In this document: positions 7,735-17,041 of the stretch, piece after piece
Layout of the letters: every line of letters begins with the position of its first letter
How positions within the stretch are numbered: position 1 is the first letter of the stretch
Source: Marchantia polymorpha subsp. ruderalis
Taxonomy: Eukaryota > Streptophyta > Marchantiopsida > Marchantiales > Marchantiaceae
DNA: 64,000 nt
Assembly: GCA_037833965.1 (NCBI GenBank)
Contig: AP031351.1
Coordinates: 23,200,501-23,264,500 of the forward strand
Direction of reading: 5' to 3'
Notes under the pieces: model-generated
Seen by the model: the letters and a program-made list of their open reading frames with translations, nothing else
Told to the model about the DNA's origin: nothing
Database searches by the model: none
Made by a program: the position numbers and the translations under genes

Positions 7735-10290
7735 ATGTCGAAGGTTCCCCAGCTGCGAGTGTCTCCACTCAGGGTGCCGCAGATCGGTCTACGCGCATTT
7801 CAAGATGTGCTGTTGAGGCTGAAGCTCGATTTTCTCCTATGGGGGTGGAATTGGACATGTCCGGAGATGGTGCGCGAGTATCTGCAAGAGAGACACAAGC
7901 CGTCTCGCGGATTTCGCCCACACCCAGAGAGATGGGACATTTGCAATTGGGCGCAGGTGTTGGGCAAGTGTGCCGGCGAGGAAGGGGATCTCCTCTTCGA
8001 GGCCGACAGCGTGAAGGTGTCCCAGGAGGAAGAAGTCTCTTACAATGAGCTCTTCAAGGTGGCTAGACATCCCAAGAACGGTTTCCGGACACGGGATTAC
8101 AAGGATCGATTGCAGAGAAATGTCGCGACGGCATTGCTGCAGATATTGCAGCCGACCAAGACCGCTTACATGCATGGTTGGCAGGTAGAGTTCGTGGAGC
8201 TAGTGCTGTCAGGAGCTCCGGTGCATTGGGCACGGCTCCTGTGGAAGGTGACGCGCCAACATGCGCAAGAAGAGAGGGGAGGAACGCTCAATCATCTATC
8301 GCCTTACTTAATCGTGTTTTACCGGGCGATGGCATGTTTGACGAATGCTGAGAAAACTCGGTTTCCGCAGCTGACCCGGACTTACCCAGGTAGATATTCG
8401 AGGGAGGCCGAAGTAGACATGGATCCGGACGAGGAACCTGCCAGTACGCCTCCGGTTCCGGCTCCAGCAAGAGCAGCAGAAGAACGTCGAAGTGAGCGCA
8501 TTCCGCGAAAGCGGAAGTGGGATGAGAGACCTGAGGACAGGCAGCCGGAAGTGCCAGCTGCGCCGACTCGTGGTCGGCCCACCCCCGAGCCTCACAGTCG
8601 ACCAAAACAGAGGGCACGCAAAATGCCAACTGTTACTAAGGAGACCAGGCGAACTCCGACCCGGCGGAATCTCACACAGGAAGAGATAATCGCTCAGATC
8701 CTAGGCAAGACGGCAGAAACCTCTGCACAGAAGGCACCACGGCCTTCGGGAGGAGATGGACGGACTGACGGCCGGCCGGCTGCGAGTCGGATGACTGAAG
8801 GTCGACAAGCGGAAGGAAGGCCAACTGAACGGCGCGTTGAACCGGACAGCAGGCCGGAAGCAGAAGAGAGTTTGGCTGACGAGCCAACAATCCTCAGAGG
8901 GTCGTCTTCGGCGGAAGGCACTTCTGGAAGAACGCCACCAACAAGCAGGCCAAGTGGAGTCAAGACGCGCAGGGTGTATCCGACTCCCAGTCGGACAACT
9001 GCTGGTCGGCCGACTGCGAGTAGGACAACAGAGAGTCAGTCGGATTCGCCGACTGCGAGACGGATGGGGCCAACGACGAGTGTGCGGACGCCTTCGGCGG
9101 ACGCACCTTCAGCAAGAACACCTTCCGCGCAGATTGCGCCGGAAGGACAGGCAGTAGAAGCGGGCGGATCAAGAGTGACAAAAGTCACTGCGGCGTCGAC
9201 CCCTTCACAAACCGAAGATCAAGCCGGAACAGGGGCTCAAGCAGTGGGATCTCCCACTGCCCTGGATATTTTAGCAGGCAGTGGAGCAGCAGTCGCAGCG
9301 GAAGCTGCTGCGCGCCACAGTTCCAGGGAGTCGCCAAGGGATTCGGTGGCGACTGAAATCCTCGAGACTGAGGATGATACGAGCTCGGAAGAGCAAGAAG
9401 CGGATTCGGTACAGAAAACGCCAACAGGGGTGCTGTGCGAACAGATAGTTCCACTCCTGCGATATCTGGATCGCAAGACATCCAAATACGCGAGTGCCTT
9501 AAAACCGCAGTCTTATGTGGAGACTATCAGGCGAAGGACGAGGAGCAAGGTGGCAAGGTGGGCCTCTAGATGCCAAGTATATGTGGATAGGAACACCGCC
9601 CTCCGACAACACCTGGCGGTCACCCAGAAGCTATACCAAGCCTTGCAGCAGCAGAGGGAGGATGCGGCGACGAAGAGTCAGGCGGAGGCCGAACTAATAC
9701 GGGCAAAGATCGAGTCGGAATTGCAGGAGGAGCGGAGACAGAACAAAGTCCTAGCAGCCGAGCTTGCGCGCCAGACGCGCGCCTTAGAAGAAAGTCAAAG
9801 AGCCCGCAAGGAGGATGAGGAGTTGTTGTGCAACTTGCAATCCGAGTGCTCGGAATTGAGGGCACAACGTGCGGGATTGGAAATGCAGCTGGCAGAGGTG
9901 GAGAGCAGCTGCAGGGCACGAGGAGAGTTGGCGGCACGGGTGACTCGTTGTCTAAAAGGATACACCCATTGGGAGGTGGCAGCTCAAGAGAGGATCACAC
10001 TCAGGGAGTTCGAGCTTCGGGCGGCGGCACTGACGGAAGGTGACAGTCGGAGTCGGCGGCGAGTGGCGAGAAAATTAGAAACCTTCTTGTCGGGTGCGCG
10101 CGACACTATGGCGCACTTGCAGTCGGAAGTCACTGCAGCGCTCCGACGCCTGGGGTTACGCAGCCGGTCGGAAGACTGGCAAGGTAGAGACAGTAAGCGG
10201 AGCAGTCCGGCGCGCAGGAGGCGCAGCACCGGATCTGCTGAATGCAGTAGAGTAGTTTGGTTTCGCGCAGATGCTGCGAGTGGTAGATAG
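7735..10290 (+). CDS. U3-encoded ORF of B1 5' LTR, 851 aa, unknown function
   Basis: The protein is not recognised. I chose the ATG at 7735 because all family B copies share it, while the upstream open frame lacks an ATG and is closed in B2. Residues about 1-228 form a conserved, probably alpha-helical domain with LDFLLWGWNW, NWAQVLGKCAG, RTRDYKDRL and LNHLSPYLIVFYRAM. Residues about 229-565 are disordered and rich in Pro, Ser, Thr and Arg. A conserved block IVPLLRYLDRKTSKY follows at about 570-612, then a long coiled coil (about 620-730), a second block (HWEVAAQERITLREFELRAAAL) and a basic tail RRRRSTGSAEC. There is no signal peptide or membrane segment, so it is not envelope-like. The same architecture occurs in family A, which implies selection. 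A structural or nucleic-acid-binding role is a guess. Confidence 0.8.
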   Translation: MSKVPQLRVSPLRVPQIGLRAFQDVLLRLKLDFLLWGWNWTCPEMVREYLQERHKPSRGFRPHPERWDICNWAQVLGKCAGEEGDLLFEADSVKVSQEEEVSYNELFKVARHPKNGFRTRDYKDRLQRNVATALLQILQPTKTAYMHGWQVEFVELVLSGAPVHWARLLWKVTRQHAQEERGGTLNHLSPYLIVFYRAMACLTNAEKTRFPQLTRTYPGRYSREAEVDMDPDEEPASTPPVPAPARAAEERRSERIPRKRKWDERPEDRQPEVPAAPTRGRPTPEPHSRPKQRARKMPTVTKETRRTPTRRNLTQEEIIAQILGKTAETSAQKAPRPSGGDGRTDGRPAASRMTEGRQAEGRPTERRVEPDSRPEAEESLADEPTILRGSSSAEGTSGRTPPTSRPSGVKTRRVYPTPSRTTAGRPTASRTTESQSDSPTARRMGPTTSVRTPSADAPSARTPSAQIAPEGQAVEAGGSRVTKVTAASTPSQTEDQAGTGAQAVGSPTALDILAGSGAAVAAEAAARHSSRESPRDSVATEILETEDDTSSEEQEADSVQKTPTGVLCEQIVPLLRYLDRKTSKYASALKPQSYVETIRRRTRSKVARWASRCQVYVDRNTALRQHLAVTQKLYQALQQQREDAATKSQAEAELIRAKIESELQEERRQNKVLAAELARQTRALEESQRARKEDEELLCNLQSECSELRAQRAGLEMQLAEVESSCRARGELAARVTRCLKGYTHWEVAAQERITLREFELRAAALTEGDSRSRRRVARKLETFLSGARDTMAHLQSEVTAALRRLGLRSRSEDWQGRDSKRSSPARRRRSTGSAECSRVVWFRADAASGR

Positions 10291-10323
10291 GATAGCGTAG
10301 TGCTAGTTAGGATCTTTTGAGAG

Positions 10324-10352
10324 TATAAAGTAGATCAAGGCGTTTTGCCTTG
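10324..10352 (+). promoter_or_regulatory. B1 5' LTR core promoter (TATA) and start-site hairpin
   Basis: TATAAAG (10324-10330) lies 34 bases after the U3 ORF stop. It is followed by the hairpin CAAGGC-gtttt-GCCTTG (10336-10352), about where transcription should start. Family A has CCAGGC-gtttt-GCCTGG at the same place, a compensated pair change. Confidence 0.65.
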
Positions 10353-11273
10353 GGACTCTTCCAGTTTCGGAAGTGCAGATCAGGAACTCACTTTCTTGGC
10401 GTGTTTGTGCATTTTTGGTCCTGGCACCACGTAGAGAAGCTGCAGCATAGCGAAGTTACCGTATGTTGTAGTTGAAGGCCTTCGGCTGAATGTTCAGAGC
10501 TCGCACCCGGTTAGAGACTTGAGTAGTGCGGATCTGCACCTGCGGGTGATTTCTGATGCTCAGAGCCGGCTGCGAGTTAGATACTTGAACAGTTCCCCCT
10601 TACTCCTTCGAGTGACATATCCTGATTGTACTCCTACGGGAAGTTTCCCCTGAATGCCAATGTGAAGTTTCATTACTTCGTGTAAACCTTGGTTTGTAAT
10701 TCAGGTTGTGTGTGTGTTACTGGATCGTGTTTTCAGTAAGTTCTCAGTCGGGTCTGCACTCCCTGCGTTTTGTGTGATAGTCGAGGGTGACGTCCACGGC
10801 GTACGTAGAGGCTTCGTTCCGAAGTGAGAAGTCCAGTCCGGGTACCCCCGCTAGTTCCTGGCGGAAGGGCAGTAAAAGCCGGAGTGGGAGGCACTTCCTG
10901 CAGAACCTCTGAGTGAACTTGCGAGACACTTTCCTCCTGAAATCCGAAGCGGAGGTCCTGACCGACCTCCGAGTTGTGCTTTTTGCCAGTTTCAGGTGTG
11001 TGTGTGTGTGTGTGTTGAGTGACCAAGCTGTACCGTGCATCCTCCGAGCATCCTCCGAGTTGAGATCCTCCTCCGAGTCGAGCCTCCGAGTCGAGCACTG
11101 CAGTATTTCTGGGAGTGACAGTCGCCTAGAATTCAAACTCTACAAAAGTCTGTTAAACGTGACACTTTTACTCTGTGTGTTGCCTCTGTCCCTGTGGGTT
11201 CGATCTTTTTACCACCATACTGCAAGGTTTAGCCTTTGGTGGGTTATTACATAAGGAGCCGACAACTTCTTTT

Positions 11274-11291
11274 TGGCGCCGCTGCCGGGGA
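11274..11291 (+). other. B1 primer-binding site, tRNA-Asp type
   Basis: TGGCGCCGCTGCCGGGGA, 22 nt after the LTR end. The gag ATG follows 43 nt after the PBS, so the leader is very short. Confidence 0.8.
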
Positions 11292-11334
11292 CAGTGCGTC
11301 AACACCAGAATACTTGAGCAGCAATGCTCGGTGA

Positions 11335-14163
11335 ATGTCGACGAGCGATAGTGTGGGAAACCTGAGTGCGAGAGCCACACGGAAACTCCGTCGAGATTCA
11401 GAAAAAGCCGTGGAAACAAAACGGCGAACTAAAAAGAAGACTCCCGGTGAGGACTCTGCAGAAAGATCGCCATCACCGACTACTGGAAGACAAAGGCGTT
11501 CCAGTTCACCTACTGAGAGCATTGAGCTAACAATTCTGTTGGACATCCCTACGACAGGAACTCTTCCTGAGTTTGGCCAACCTAGGATCAGTCCGTCGAC
11601 AGGATCACCGATGGCAGAACATCAAGCCAATCTCCGCCAGGTGTTTTCCCAACCTACCACCAAACATTCGTATCCAAGATACACGGGAACGGGCGACGAC
11701 GATGATGCAGATTCATACATAAAGCTCTTCGAGTCTGTCTCCATCGCCAATCGTGAGACCAGTGATGAAGACAGACTACGAATCTTTCCTAGCCTACTAC
11801 GCAGACGAGCGCGTAGCTGGTACAACCATGAGAGCACCGACCCCACTGGCATCCGGACCTGGGCTCAGCTCAAGGAAAAGTTTCTGAGGCGGTTCCGCGA
11901 ACTCGGGTATGACAGTCGAGTTCTGACCCGGCTTCGAAATCTTCGACGCGAGCGGAAGGAGAATCTTCGAGACTACACTGAGAGATTCCAAGACCTCCTA
12001 GATCGAATTCCGAAGACAGGCCCGGGAGAACCATACTCGGTACAACAGGCAGTGGATTGGTATGTGACAGGGCTCTCAAGAGAAATGGAGACCTTCTGTA
12101 GGAGAGGCAAGACTGACACAATCCAAGATGTGATAGCTTCCGCGGAGACCTTTGAGACGTCAACCCTTGACACTCGAAGACGCGACCGACGGTCGACGAA
12201 GAAGAAGTCGCAGGGCGGACGTCGGAAGAGAAGGAACTCGCCTTCCTCGACAGAAGAATCAAGCTCCTCCGAATCAAGTTCTTCCTCGGAAGAGGACGAG
12301 GACTCGTCATCTTCAGAAGAAGAAATACGGAAGAAGAAACGCAGTGCGATCAAGAAGAAGGATCGAGGTAAGGGAATCCCAGTGAAGACTCAAGGGGACA
12401 TCGCAGCCAAGGTAGACAACCTGGTGAAGAACTTTGCGGACCTGAAAGTTCATGTAGTGGGAGGCCAAGACCGACGTAAATCACCTGCGAGACAACGAGC
12501 GAATCTCTGGTGTACTACGTGCGGACAGGTGGGACATGCCAACACGGAGTGCATGTCCGCGCGGCCATCTTACCCAGTGAATGCGGTCGAATGGGCACCA
12601 CAGTGGGAGAACCCCATGTATTATGCTGAGCCGCCTATGTATTATGCTGAGCAGGTTGAGGACACCGCCTACTCGGTACAGACAGCTCCAGCTACAACTC
12701 CGAACCCACCGGTGCATATACCGCGCTTTGTTCCGAGGGAAATGGCGGGTACACTCCCACCACGACGCATGGCACCTCCAGGCAATCACAACCGACCTCG
12801 ACCACAATTTGATGGTTGCTATAACTGCGGAGACATGGGGCATTACGCGCCAAGCTGTCCCCACCCGAGGAAGCCAATGGGGTATGCACCGTTGTGCAGC
12901 AATTGCAAGAAGTCCGGACATACAGTAGCCGAATGTGATCAGCCCCAACTCCCTAGGCCAGCCGTGCGTTTCGTATCAACACCTGGCAAGGAAGAAGTGC
13001 AGGTCAACCAGGTAGAACTGAGTCTGGACCCAGATGAAGGAAACGAAGTATGGCCAGAGGAAGAAGTGATGTGCGGTCGGGTAGAAACCCGAAGTTCGAA
13101 GAGGAGGGGAGAAGGTCACGAGGACACTCGCCGCCTCGAGCGTAGAGAAGAGAGAAGAAAGTCTAAAGAAGATAGAGAAGGCCAAAGAAGGAGGCCGGGT
13201 ACACCTCCGGCTATGAGAAACACCCAGCCGGAGCAGAACTCAGAAAAGGCGGACAGGTATTCGGAAGAGTCCCGGACTCGAGATTACCTTCCGGACATCA
13301 AAGATGAGGTGAGTCACCTCATCAAGGAAGCACTAGGCGCCGGAATGACATCCGACGACCGGAAGGCGGTTAGGCCCCCTACACCCCTTCCGACAGCGAG
13401 TACAGGGAAACTTCCGGCTGTGACTTCCAACACTCCCTACGACATAGTGGAGGACATGGGGAGTCAGAGGGCAAATATTTCCTTCCACCAGTTGTTGGAA
13501 GACAATAAGACATACAGAAGGATGCTGATGCTTTCGTTGCGCCGACCACGCAAACCCCGAAAAGAGAAACTTCCGGCTGTGTACAGAGTGGAAGGAGGAG
13601 ACCTGGGACCCCCAGAGATCGAAGTAGAGATCGGAGGCTGCGTCATACAGAAGGTACCTGTGGACTCCGGCTCGGGCGTGAATATCATGACCGAGGAGAC
13701 AGCGAACTCCTTGGGGTTCCAGACCTTCGAGCCTACATCCCGAGTATTGCGACTGGCCGATCAAACACGCAGAATGCCACTAGGAATGTTGAGCAATGTG
13801 AGAACCAACATCGGAGGAGTGGACTTTCAACTGTCCTACATAATACTGCAACCTCTGATGAAGAAAGGTTATGATGTGCTGCTTGGCAGACCATGGCTAT
13901 ACGATGCCAAAGCAAGGTGTGACTGGAGTAGGAAGAGATTACAGTTCCGTAGCCCTGCGGACCCTCCGACTGTCATTACCGTACCATGGACCAAGGTACC
14001 CCATGAGGGCGAAACACCTTCCACCACCTCCGGTTACACAACCGGAGGGGAGACCAGCTCATCATGCACTTCAGAGACCGAAACGTCGGAAGAATTTGTG
14101 GGCTACGTCACTTGCTGCTCTATTGAGGAGGAAGGAGACGAGGTGTATCCGGATGACGAATAG
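11335..14163 (+). CDS. gag: B1 gag-protease polyprotein, 942 aa
   Basis: ATG at 11335. The capsid-type gag domain spans roughly residues 108-275. An acidic Ser/Glu stretch (about 302-331) is followed by Lys-rich runs. CCHC knuckles start near residues 395 (CTTCGQVGHANTEC), 495 (CYNCGDMGHYAPSC) and 521 (CSNCKKSGHTVAEC). The retropepsin Asp lies near residue 777 in PVDSGSGVNIM, with GRPWLYDAK about 75 residues later. It is clearly homologous to A1 gag. A 14-codon upstream ORF (11324-11365) overlaps its start in another frame. The protein should assemble particles, package RNA and mature itself. It ends at a UAG in readthrough context. Confidence 0.93.
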   Translation: MSTSDSVGNLSARATRKLRRDSEKAVETKRRTKKKTPGEDSAERSPSPTTGRQRRSSSPTESIELTILLDIPTTGTLPEFGQPRISPSTGSPMAEHQANLRQVFSQPTTKHSYPRYTGTGDDDDADSYIKLFESVSIANRETSDEDRLRIFPSLLRRRARSWYNHESTDPTGIRTWAQLKEKFLRRFRELGYDSRVLTRLRNLRRERKENLRDYTERFQDLLDRIPKTGPGEPYSVQQAVDWYVTGLSREMETFCRRGKTDTIQDVIASAETFETSTLDTRRRDRRSTKKKSQGGRRKRRNSPSSTEESSSSESSSSSEEDEDSSSSEEEIRKKKRSAIKKKDRGKGIPVKTQGDIAAKVDNLVKNFADLKVHVVGGQDRRKSPARQRANLWCTTCGQVGHANTECMSARPSYPVNAVEWAPQWENPMYYAEPPMYYAEQVEDTAYSVQTAPATTPNPPVHIPRFVPREMAGTLPPRRMAPPGNHNRPRPQFDGCYNCGDMGHYAPSCPHPRKPMGYAPLCSNCKKSGHTVAECDQPQLPRPAVRFVSTPGKEEVQVNQVELSLDPDEGNEVWPEEEVMCGRVETRSSKRRGEGHEDTRRLERREERRKSKEDREGQRRRPGTPPAMRNTQPEQNSEKADRYSEESRTRDYLPDIKDEVSHLIKEALGAGMTSDDRKAVRPPTPLPTASTGKLPAVTSNTPYDIVEDMGSQRANISFHQLLEDNKTYRRMLMLSLRRPRKPRKEKLPAVYRVEGGDLGPPEIEVEIGGCVIQKVPVDSGSGVNIMTEETANSLGFQTFEPTSRVLRLADQTRRMPLGMLSNVRTNIGGVDFQLSYIILQPLMKKGYDVLLGRPWLYDAKARCDWSRKRLQFRSPADPPTVITVPWTKVPHEGETPSTTSGYTTGGETSSSCTSETETSEEFVGYVTCCSIEEEGDEVYPDDE

Positions 14164-14169
14164 CAACTA
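14161..14169 (+). promoter_or_regulatory. Leaky stop UAG CAA CUA in B1
   Basis: TAG CAA CTA fits UAG-CARYYA. The next frame continues in phase for 946 codons to the pol stop. The dinucleotides that differ from family A (CUA for UUA) still fit the consensus. Confidence 0.75.
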
Positions 14170-17004
14170 GCAGCCGGACTGGGCAGAAGCGAGATCAGTC
14201 ACACAGAGGGGATTGTTGACCCGAGTGATTGCTGCGAACTGCAACTCAGTCCAGGTAAAGGCTTGAAGGTGTCAAGCCAGATACAAGGAGAAGAGTTGAA
14301 CAGTGTACAGGCGTTTCTTCGCCAGTATGAGGATGTCTTCGCATGGAAGATTGAAGACATGAAAGGCATACCTGCAAGGTATGGAGAGCACAGGATCGAC
14401 TTGTTGGACGAGGCAGTTCCGGTTCGCCAACGCCAATACAAGCTCAACCCAAAATATTCATTATTGGTGAAGGACGAAATCGATAAGTACCTGAGCGCAG
14501 GAATCATCTACCCGGTACTCAGTAGCGAGTGGGTGTCGCCTATCGTGATCGTGCCCAAGAAACTGACGGGTAAGATCCGGGTGTGTCAGGACTTCAGAAA
14601 GCTGAACGCAGCCACGAGGAAGGACCATCACCCTCTTCCGTTCACGGACTCTATTTTGGACCATGTCGCAGGGCATGAATGCTACAGTTTCCTAGACGGA
14701 TTCTCCGGCTACAACCAGGTGTCCATCAGGGAACAGGACAAGGACAAAACAACCTTCACGACCGACTGGGGAACCTATGCTTATCACAAGATGCCGTTCG
14801 GTCTGTGCAACGCGCCAGCGACGTTCCAGCGGATGATGACAAACATCTTCCAAGAGCACCTGAGGAAGTTCCTAGAAATTTTCATCGACGACTTTTGCGT
14901 CTTCGGCAAGAGGTCGGAGCACCTTGATCATCTTCGGCAAACGTTCGACAGATGTAGGGAGAGCAGCTTGTCCTTACACCCTGAGAAATGTTTTTTCTTC
15001 ATGACCAGCGGAATCCTGCTAGGGCACCGAGTTTCGTCCGATGGCATTGCAGTGGATGTAGAGAAGGTGAAGATTATTCTCGAACTGCAGCCGCCAACGA
15101 ATCTGCGTGAGTTGAGGGCCTTCCTTGGCCATGTAGGTTATTACAGAAGGTTCATAAATATGTACGCCATCTTGGCAGCCGCTCTGACGAAGCTGCTTAA
15201 GAAGGAGGAACCCTATGTGTGGGGCAAAGAGCAACAGCTGGCCTTTGAAACGCTCAAAGCCAAACTGACGACTGCTCCGGTTCTGAGAAGTCCGGATTGG
15301 AACAGACCTTTCCATGTCTATGTAGACACGTCGGCGTTTGCAATCGGGGTGGTTCTCAGTCAGAAGGACGACAACAAGAAAGACTACCCGATTTACTTCG
15401 CGAGTCGTCAGTTGTCAGCAGCAGAGAAGAAGTACACGACAACTGAGAGGGAGGCGTTGGGAATGGTCTACTCCTGTAAGAAGTTCCGACATTATTTGAT
15501 CTGCTATGAGTTCGTGTTTCATGTAGATCATTACGCCTTACAGCACCTGGTAAAGAAGGCGGATCTGTCCGGACGAATTGCCAGGTGGGTACTACTGCTG
15601 CAGGAATTCACCTACACTGTACAGACACGGAAAGGCGTTCACCATGAGAACGCGGACTACCTCTCCCGACTATGGACCGAACCCATAGAGGAGGAAGTAG
15701 TGGATGATTTTCCCGACGAACAACTTTTTCAGTTGTCCGCCAGCCATGAGTCCAGGTACGCGGACTTATACAGGTTCCTGCTCACACTCCAATGTCCGGA
15801 AGGATTGGATGCAGAGCAGCGCACAGTCTTTGTTCATAAAGCGGGACCTTACCAGCTTCAACAAGGGGTCTTGTTCAAGAAAATGGCAGACGAAAGGTTG
15901 TGCAGATGTCTAGAGGAGTCCGAAGTACCGCGAGTTGTCAAAGCCATGCACACAGAAGACGCTGGTGGTCACTACGCCACCAGAAATACAGTGACCAAAA
16001 TTGTGAATGCAGGATACTGGTGGCCGACGATGTTCAAAGATGTACACGACTACGTTCGCAAATGCGACAGCTGCCAGAGGACGGGAAGGCCGACTCCGAC
16101 CACGAGATGGCCTCTTACACCAATCATGCCATTGGCACCATTTGAAAAATGGGGGATCGACTTCGTGGGACCGATACAACCTGTCACTAAAGGCACGCGC
16201 AGGCGCTACATATTGGTAGCAACAGACTATGCGACCAAGATGGTGGAGGCAGAGGCCACAAGGCACGACGACGCAGCCGCAGTAGCACGGTTCCTATTCG
16301 AATCAATCATCACACGCTACGGGTGCCCCCTAGAAATAGTCAGTGACAGAGGGACGCACTTTCTGAATCAGGTGATAGAGAGTTTGACGCGGCACTTCCA
16401 GATTAAGCATCGGAAGACTACTCCTTACAACCCCAAGGCAAATGGTCTGACAGAGAAGTCCAATGGATTACTCTGTAAGATACTCCTCAAGGTGACTGTA
16501 AACCATGCTCATGACTGGGACACCAAGCTACCGGCCGCCTTATGGGCATATAGAACGGCAGAAAAAGTCACCACCAGGCAAACACCTTACTTTCTAGTTT
16601 ACGGGCAGCATCCGATTTTACCCATCGAATTCGAGATACCTACGAAGAGGACCTTAGATCAGAGAAGGCTGGACGCGGAGGAAAGTCAGGCATATCGACT
16701 GCAAGAGGTAATGGCACTGGAGGAAAGACGTCAAGAGGCCGAAGATCGAACAAAGCAATTACAACTCAGGCGGAAGGAGAAGTACGATCGAAGACTCAAA
16801 CCAGTACTGCTGGAGAAGGGCGACTTGGCTCTACTATACGATAGCAGACATGCTAGATTTCCAGGCAAGCTCCACTTAAGGTGGATGGGACCTTACAAGG
16901 TAATAGAAGTTTTTCCAAATGGATCCATCCAACTCGCAGAACTGACGGGAGAATGGTTAGGCACCCGCGTGAACGGATGGCGTCTGAAGAAATACCACGT
17001 GTAA
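14164..17004 (+). CDS. pol: B1 pol: RT-RNase H-integrase by readthrough
   Basis: It is in phase with gag after the leaky UAG and has no ATG at its start (a TTG at 14263 opens the longest conventional frame). Counting from 14263, RT has its IFIDDF box near residues 207-211. RNase H has Asp near 354 and Glu near 392. The integrase zinc finger (HTEDAGGH..CDSC) lies near 560-606 and the catalytic Asp, Asp, Glu near 632, 694 and 730 (D-D-35-E). The end is GPYKVIEVF..VNGWRLKKYH with no chromodomain. One difference from B2 and family A is Ala for Asp in AAxLTKLL between RT and RNase H, outside known catalytic residues. It looks fully functional. Confidence 0.93.
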   Translation, partial: QLAAGLGRSEISHTEGIVDPSDCCELQLSPGKGLKVSSQIQGEELNSVQAFLRQYEDVFAWKIEDMKGIPARYGEHRIDLLDEAVPVRQRQYKLNPKYSLLVKDEIDKYLSAGIIYPVLSSEWVSPIVIVPKKLTGKIRVCQDFRKLNAATRKDHHPLPFTDSILDHVAGHECYSFLDGFSGYNQVSIREQDKDKTTFTTDWGTYAYHKMPFGLCNAPATFQRMMTNIFQEHLRKFLEIFIDDFCVFGKRSEHLDHLRQTFDRCRESSLSLHPEKCFFFMTSGILLGHRVSSDGIAVDVEKVKIILELQPPTNLRELRAFLGHVGYYRRFINMYAILAAALTKLLKKEEPYVWGKEQQLAFETLKAKLTTAPVLRSPDWNRPFHVYVDTSAFAIGVVLSQKDDNKKDYPIYFASRQLSAAEKKYTTTEREALGMVYSCKKFRHYLICYEFVFHVDHYALQHLVKKADLSGRIARWVLLLQEFTYTVQTRKGVHHENADYLSRLWTEPIEEEVVDDFPDEQLFQLSASHESRYADLYRFLLTLQCPEGLDAEQRTVFVHKAGPYQLQQGVLFKKMADERLCRCLEESEVPRVVKAMHTEDAGGHYATRNTVTKIVNAGYWWPTMFKDVHDYVRKCDSCQRTGRPTPTTRWPLTPIMPLAPFEKWGIDFVGPIQPVTKGTRRRYILVATDYATKMVEAEATRHDDAAAVARFLFESIITRYGCPLEIVSDRGTHFLNQVIESLTRHFQIKHRKTTPYNPKANGLTEKSNGLLCKILLKVTVNHAHDWDTKLPAALWAYRTAEKVTTRQTPYFLVYGQHPILPIEFEIPTKRTLDQRRLDAEESQAYRLQEVMALEERRQEAEDRTKQLQLRRKEKYDRRLKPVLLEKGDLALLYDSRHARFPGKLHLRWMGPYKVIEVFPNGSIQLAELTGEWLGTRVNGWRLKKYHV

Positions 17005-17028
17005 ATGTTCGCGTGGGCGCTCACAATT

Positions 17029-17041
17029 GAGGAGGGGGGCA
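17029..17041 (+). other. B1 polypurine tract
   Basis: GAGGAGGGGGGCA lies directly before the 3' LTR terminal TG. It lies between the pol stop and the U3 ORF, and that position places the ORF inside U3. Confidence 0.85.

Larger units (their letters stand above)
6386..11251 (+). repeat. B1 5' LTR, 4866 bp
   Basis: It starts TGTGGTAAC and ends TTATTACA. U3 (about 3.95 kb) holds a GC-rich dyad-rich stretch (6386-7734) and then the 851-codon ORF. The TATA box is at 10324, so R and U5 are the last roughly 0.9 kb. U5 has a GT repeat near 10998 and several CCTCCGAG repeats at 11040-11100. Stretches without the ORF contain no other gene that I can support. Confidence 0.93.

Noticed and set aside
7735..10290. 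U3 ORF as an envelope-like gene
   Set aside because: No signal peptide, hydrophobic segment or membrane anchor is visible. The C-terminal half is coiled coil and basic tail.
10990..11025. GT-repeat in U5 as a regulatory site
   Set aside because: A simple microsatellite that varies in length between B1 and B2. No evidence of function.
14263..14265. Independent start of pol at 14263
   Set aside because: The codon is TTG. No ATG is near, and the frame is continuous with gag through the leaky UAG.
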